14,836 nucleotides of DNA from JAVWHP01 sp036639955 (GTDB taxonomy: Bacteria > Bacillota_I > Bacilli_A > Erysipelotrichales > Erysipelotrichaceae): assembly GCA_036639955.1 (NCBI GenBank), contig JAVWHP010000020.1, forward strand, positions 1 through 14,836. The letters run 5' to 3'. How positions within the stretch are numbered: the first letter of the stretch is position 1; each line of letters begins with the position of its first letter. A model generated the notes under the pieces. It did not search any database. It was not told the DNA's origin and saw nothing but the letters and a program-made list of their open reading frames with translations. The position numbers and the translations under genes were made by a program. Positions 14,762 to 14,836 of this stretch are shown one piece after another.

Positions 14762-14803
14762 ACACACGTTTAAACTATTAAGTATCACGTTTCTGACACT
14801 TTC
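14762..14803. repeat. 42-bp intergenic repeat, copy 3 (diverged)
   Basis: It starts 100 bp after copy 2 and is preceded by GCA. The first 17 bases are identical to the other copies; the remainder differs from copy 2 at 8 positions, mostly near the end (TTTCTGACACTTTC). The interval between copies 2 and 3 is 58 bp. The 14537-14836 region has no credible open reading frame on either strand. Confidence 0.8.
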
Positions 14804-14820
14804 TTAAAGCAAAAATAGAG

Positions 14821-14836
14821 GGAGTGGTTACACTCC
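14821..14836. other. Hairpin cut by the window edge, probable terminator of an off-window gene
   Basis: GGAGTG-gtta-CACTCC is a perfect 6-bp inverted repeat ending exactly at the last base. The preceding AAAAATAGAG suggests that the stem continues beyond the window, with a matching CTCTATTTTT, as in the two-way terminators elsewhere in this window. Confidence 0.5.

Noticed and set aside
14573..14803. CRISPR array
   Set aside because: Repeats are 42 bp with unequal 47- and 58-bp intervals, the last copy is strongly diverged, and there are no cas genes. This is outside normal array form.
14537..14836. Small protein gene within the repeat region
   Set aside because: I found no frame on either strand with a ribosome binding site and protein-like composition; stops are frequent.

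Overview
The window comes from a very AT-rich, low-GC Gram-positive-type bacterium. Gene content and order match the Bacillus hprK-lgt-ppaX / trxB / yvcJ-yvcK-whiA neighbourhood, and the ribosome binding sites are strong AGGAGG-like sequences. All long conserved genes read through in the standard code: tryptophan is TGG, and every gene stops with TAA or TAG. This suggests a small-genome lineage of Bacilli or a Mycoplasmatota relative (RF39/Erysipelotrichia-like), not a TGA=Trp mycoplasma. The taxonomic placement is inference from composition and gene order.

Layout. (1) 60-449 encodes a small four-helix membrane protein of unknown function, closed by a hairpin terminator. (2) 631-6768 is a tight plus-strand run: uvrA (excision repair), hprK (HPr kinase/phosphorylase), a fusion of lgt (prolipoprotein diacylglyceryl transferase) to a PpaX-like HAD phosphatase, and trxB (thioredoxin reductase). 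Spacers are 1-9 nt, or the genes overlap. (3) A two-way hairpin at 6763-6803, holding a stop codon in each arm, separates trxB from a convergent LysR-type regulator (6798-7679, minus). (4) The regulator diverges from a CofE-like (F420-0:glutamyl ligase family) enzyme at 7797-8990. A 117-bp gap between them carries overlapping promoters and a 19-bp palindrome. (5) A hairpin-rich 211-bp gap follows, then the minus-strand serine operon serC-serA (11456 to 9202), driven by a near-consensus promoter. (6) 11708-14438 is the plus-strand operon rapZ-yvcK-whiA, ended by a classic terminator. (7) 14537-14836 has no gene. It holds three copies of a 42-bp repeat, interleaved GTGTTGC / GCAACAC inverted motifs, and half of what looks like a longer palindrome cut by the window edge.

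How the genes fit together. HprK, the PpaX-like domain, RapZ and YvcK all belong to carbon-regulation circuits of Firmicutes. HprK phosphorolysis of P-Ser-HPr releases pyrophosphate, which PpaX proteins hydrolyse. YvcK supports gluconeogenic growth and envelope homeostasis. Lgt and TrxB are housekeeping enzymes. Compared with the Bacillus order, trxB and rapZ are here separated by a LysR / CofE-like / serA-serC block, which looks like an inserted accessory module.

The features most worth a second look are the repeat cluster after whiA, the Lgt-HAD fusion, and the CofE-like enzyme with its LysR partner in a genome region showing no true F420 pathway. No complete mobile element, CRISPR array, RNA gene or defence system is visible.
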